Assembly: GCF_010095445.2 (NCBI RefSeq)
Contig: NZ_WFGV02000020.1
Coordinates: forward strand, 1 to 64,000
Source of the DNA: Pseudomonas sp. TNT3
Lineage (GTDB): Bacteria > Pseudomonadota > Gammaproteobacteria > Pseudomonadales > Pseudomonadaceae
DNA: 64,000 bases
Direction: 5' to 3'
The notes below the pieces were generated by a model. It did not search any database and was not told where the DNA came from. It saw only the letters and a list, made by a program, of their open reading frames with translations. Position numbers and translations under genes: made by a program. Positions 62,338-64,000 of the stretch are shown in pieces. How positions within the stretch are numbered: position 1 is the stretch's first letter; every line of letters starts with the position of its first letter.

Positions 62338-63152
62338 GCCTTTCTATGCGTTCTTTCAGTTTTCTAGCGCTGTGCTGTTTCAGTCCTCTGTTATTTGCTG
62401 TTGATGTTCCAGGCAGTCAAGACCTGCCTATCCTGCCCCGGATGGGCGATGCGCAGATTGTCGACTATCGCCCGACAGTGGAGCTTGAACGGATCTACCC
62501 GTTGGGTTCGATCCGCAAAATCAGCGGGCAATTGCGCTTCGATGGCCAGGTCACTGCCCGGGGGCAAACCACCTCGGTGACCTACGAGTTGCCACCGGAA
62601 CATTCCTCTACTGATGCTTTTACCGCTGCACGGGAAACCTTGCAGAAACAGGGCGCCGAGCTGTTGTTCTGGTGCCAGGCACGAGATTGCGGTGAGAGCA
62701 GCCTGTGGGCCAATGAAGTCTTTGGCAATGCCAAGCTGTATGGCGCCGACGATCAGCAGGCGTACCTGCTGTTGCGCCTGGCGGCACCGCAGGACAATAC
62801 GCTGGTAGCGCTCTACAGCATCACTCGCGGTAATCGTAAAGCCTATCTGCACGTCGAACAGTTCGACGCGGCGGCACCCTTGGGTGATGTATTGCCGACT
62901 TCGGCGACCTTGCTTCGTCAGCTTAAAAGCACCGGCGCGCTGGACTTCCCCAAACTGACGGAAGCGCCTGACGACACCTGGCTGCGTTTGCTGTCTCGCG
63001 GCTTGAACCTGGACACGAACCTGCGAGTCAGCATTTCCGGGAAAAATGCCGAAGCCTGGCGTCAGGCATTGGTGGGGCAGGGTGTGCGAGCGGCACGGAT
63101 GGAAACCGGTAGCGTCGAAGGCTCTGGCCTGCACATCGAGCTATTGCGATAA
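62334..63152 (+). CDS. DUF4892 exported protein
   Basis: A 272-residue exported protein with a signal peptide ([20 protein letters not shown]) and the DUF4892 family pattern ([43 protein letters not shown]). No function is known. The start may be ATG 62334, overlapping the remnant before it, or ATG 62346. Neither has a good ribosome site of its own, which fits translational coupling. It resembles PA1624 in type and place. Confidence 0.82.
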   Translation: MSLSMRSFSFLALCCFSPLLFAVDVPGSQDLPILPRMGDAQIVDYRPTVELERIYPLGSIRKISGQLRFDGQVTARGQTTSVTYELPPEHSSTDAFTAARETLQKQGAELLFWCQARDCGESSLWANEVFGNAKLYGADDQQAYLLLRLAAPQDNTLVALYSITRGNRKAYLHVEQFDAAAPLGDVLPTSATLLRQLKSTGALDFPKLTEAPDDTWLRLLSRGLNLDTNLRVSISGKNAEAWRQALVGQGVRAARMETGSVEGSGLHIELLR

Positions 63153-63218
63153 GCTGCACCAGGCGAACGTGCAATGCGCGTTCGCCGACTCTTTCCTGAC
63201 TGACTTTTCGAGACGTAC

Positions 63219-64000
63219 ATGATCAACAATGATCGGCTGTTGGTGCAGATCCTGCTCCTGGTGCTGTTTGGCGCGAGCTTATGGGTGATGGCGCCGTTTT
63301 GGTCGGCAATGTTCTGGGGCGCGGTGCTGGCTTTTGCCAGTTGGCCGTTGATGCGTTTGCTGACCCGCTGGCTCAATGGTCGCGAATCCCTGGCGGCGGC
63401 ATTGCTGACCCTTGGCTGGATGTTGCTGGTGGCAGTACCGCTGGTGTGGCTGGGCTTCAACCTGGCTGATCATGTGCGTGATGCAACGGCGTTCATCAAG
63501 GATGTACAGGTCGATGGCCTGCCGGAAGCGCCGACCTGGCTGGGTTCGATTCCGTTGGTTGGCGAGCGTCTGGTCGGGATCTGGAACAGCATCGATGAGC
63601 AGGGCGCCGCCATGATGGTGGCGGTCAAGCCGTACCTGGGTCAGGTCGGCAACTGGTTGCTGGCGCGCAGTGCGCAGATCGGCGGCGGTATTCTCGAGCT
63701 GACCTTGAGTATTGTCTTCGTGTTCTTCTTTTATCGTGACGGTCCGCGATTGGCGGCGTTCGTTCATGGTCTGCTTGAGCGATTGATCGGCGATCGTGCC
63801 GGTTATTACATCGAACTGGTCGCGGGGACGGTTCAGCGCGTGGTGAACGGTGTGATTGGTACGGCGGCGGCTCAAGCCGTACTGGCGCTGACCGGGTTCC
63901 TGATCGCCGGGGTTCCCGGGGCCCTGGTGCTCGGGATTGTGACCTTCCTGTTGAGTCTGATTCCCATGGGGCCACCGCTTGTGTGGATACCCGCGACCGC
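63219..64000 (+). CDS. AI-2E-family transporter, N-terminal part
   Basis: The open frame runs off the right edge, so about 260 residues of some 350 are present. It starts INNDRLLVQILLLVLFGASLW and has the paired N-terminal membrane segments, the soluble middle domain and then VFVFFFYRDGPRLAAFVHGL and GVPGALVLGIVTFLLSLIPMGPPLVW, typical of the PerM/YdiK family. These are inner-membrane proteins once thought to export AI-2; their actual substrates vary. The stop and the C-terminal part lie outside the window. Confidence 0.88.
   Translation, partial: MINNDRLLVQILLLVLFGASLWVMAPFWSAMFWGAVLAFASWPLMRLLTRWLNGRESLAAALLTLGWMLLVAVPLVWLGFNLADHVRDATAFIKDVQVDGLPEAPTWLGSIPLVGERLVGIWNSIDEQGAAMMVAVKPYLGQVGNWLLARSAQIGGGILELTLSIVFVFFFYRDGPRLAAFVHGLLERLIGDRAGYYIELVAGTVQRVVNGVIGTAAAQAVLALTGFLIAGVPGALVLGIVTFLLSLIPMGPPLVWIPAT

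Overview
This window is chromosomal DNA of a Pseudomonas from the fluorescens group, judged from protein sequence and gene order. It opens with the end of a 5S rRNA gene. It carries the Pseudomonas-type flagellar block (flgZ-flgN-flgM-flgA, divergent cheV-cheR, then flgBCDE). It also holds oprH-phoP-phoQ, the order ldhA / gacS / pirRS / cysM-rlmD-relA-mazG, and the order fabB-fabA / hybrid kinase / TonB receptor / gpsA / sixA / acyl-CoA ligase. Coding density is high, base use is even, and I see no phage, integrase, transposase, CRISPR array or tRNA.

Layout. 1-120: 5S rRNA tail and terminator. 205-1175: a decayed CheB-CheR-kinase-receiver hybrid gene. 1307-3600: a receiver-TPR protein coupled to a small sensorless histidine kinase. 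3727-6529: a gamma-glutamylamine-type glutamine synthetase homologue and an MFS exporter. 6594-14312: flagellum and chemotaxis, with clear sigma-54 and FliA promoters. 14468-17362: nrdA with a long leader; the putative promoter carries paired NrdR-like boxes and DnaA boxes. 18100-20420: an RstAB-like two-component system. 20464-22113: phosphopantetheinyl transferase and a dienelactone hydrolase. 22260-25003: oprH-phoPQ behind five in-phase PhoP half-sites. 25051-27722: AraC regulator and sigma-54-type dctA. 27865-36652: mostly housekeeping, redox and small membrane or lipoprotein genes, separated by REP inverted pairs. 36869-41964: gacS and pirRS. 42132-48280: cysM, rlmD, relA, mazG and a DUF2058 gene. 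48994-50741: fabBA. 50989-55944: TonB-dependent receptor, periplasmic binding protein and hybrid kinase in one operon. 56140-64000: gpsA, sixA, a lipid-activation set (acyl-CoA ligase, thioesterase, two alpha/beta hydrolases), a glutathione transferase remnant, a DUF4892 gene and the start of an AI-2E-family transporter.

The window is rich in signal transduction: motility control (FlgZ, CheV, CheR, FlgM), the GacS global regulator, PhoPQ, PirRS, RstAB and two less familiar systems. The most distinctive items are the receptor / binding protein / kinase operon at 50989-55944, the nrdA control region, the five-fold PhoP array, the wrecked chemotaxis-like hybrid gene at the left edge, and two long REP hairpins whose arms differ from each other by matched, pairing-preserving changes. 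Nothing here is a clear new mobile or defence system.
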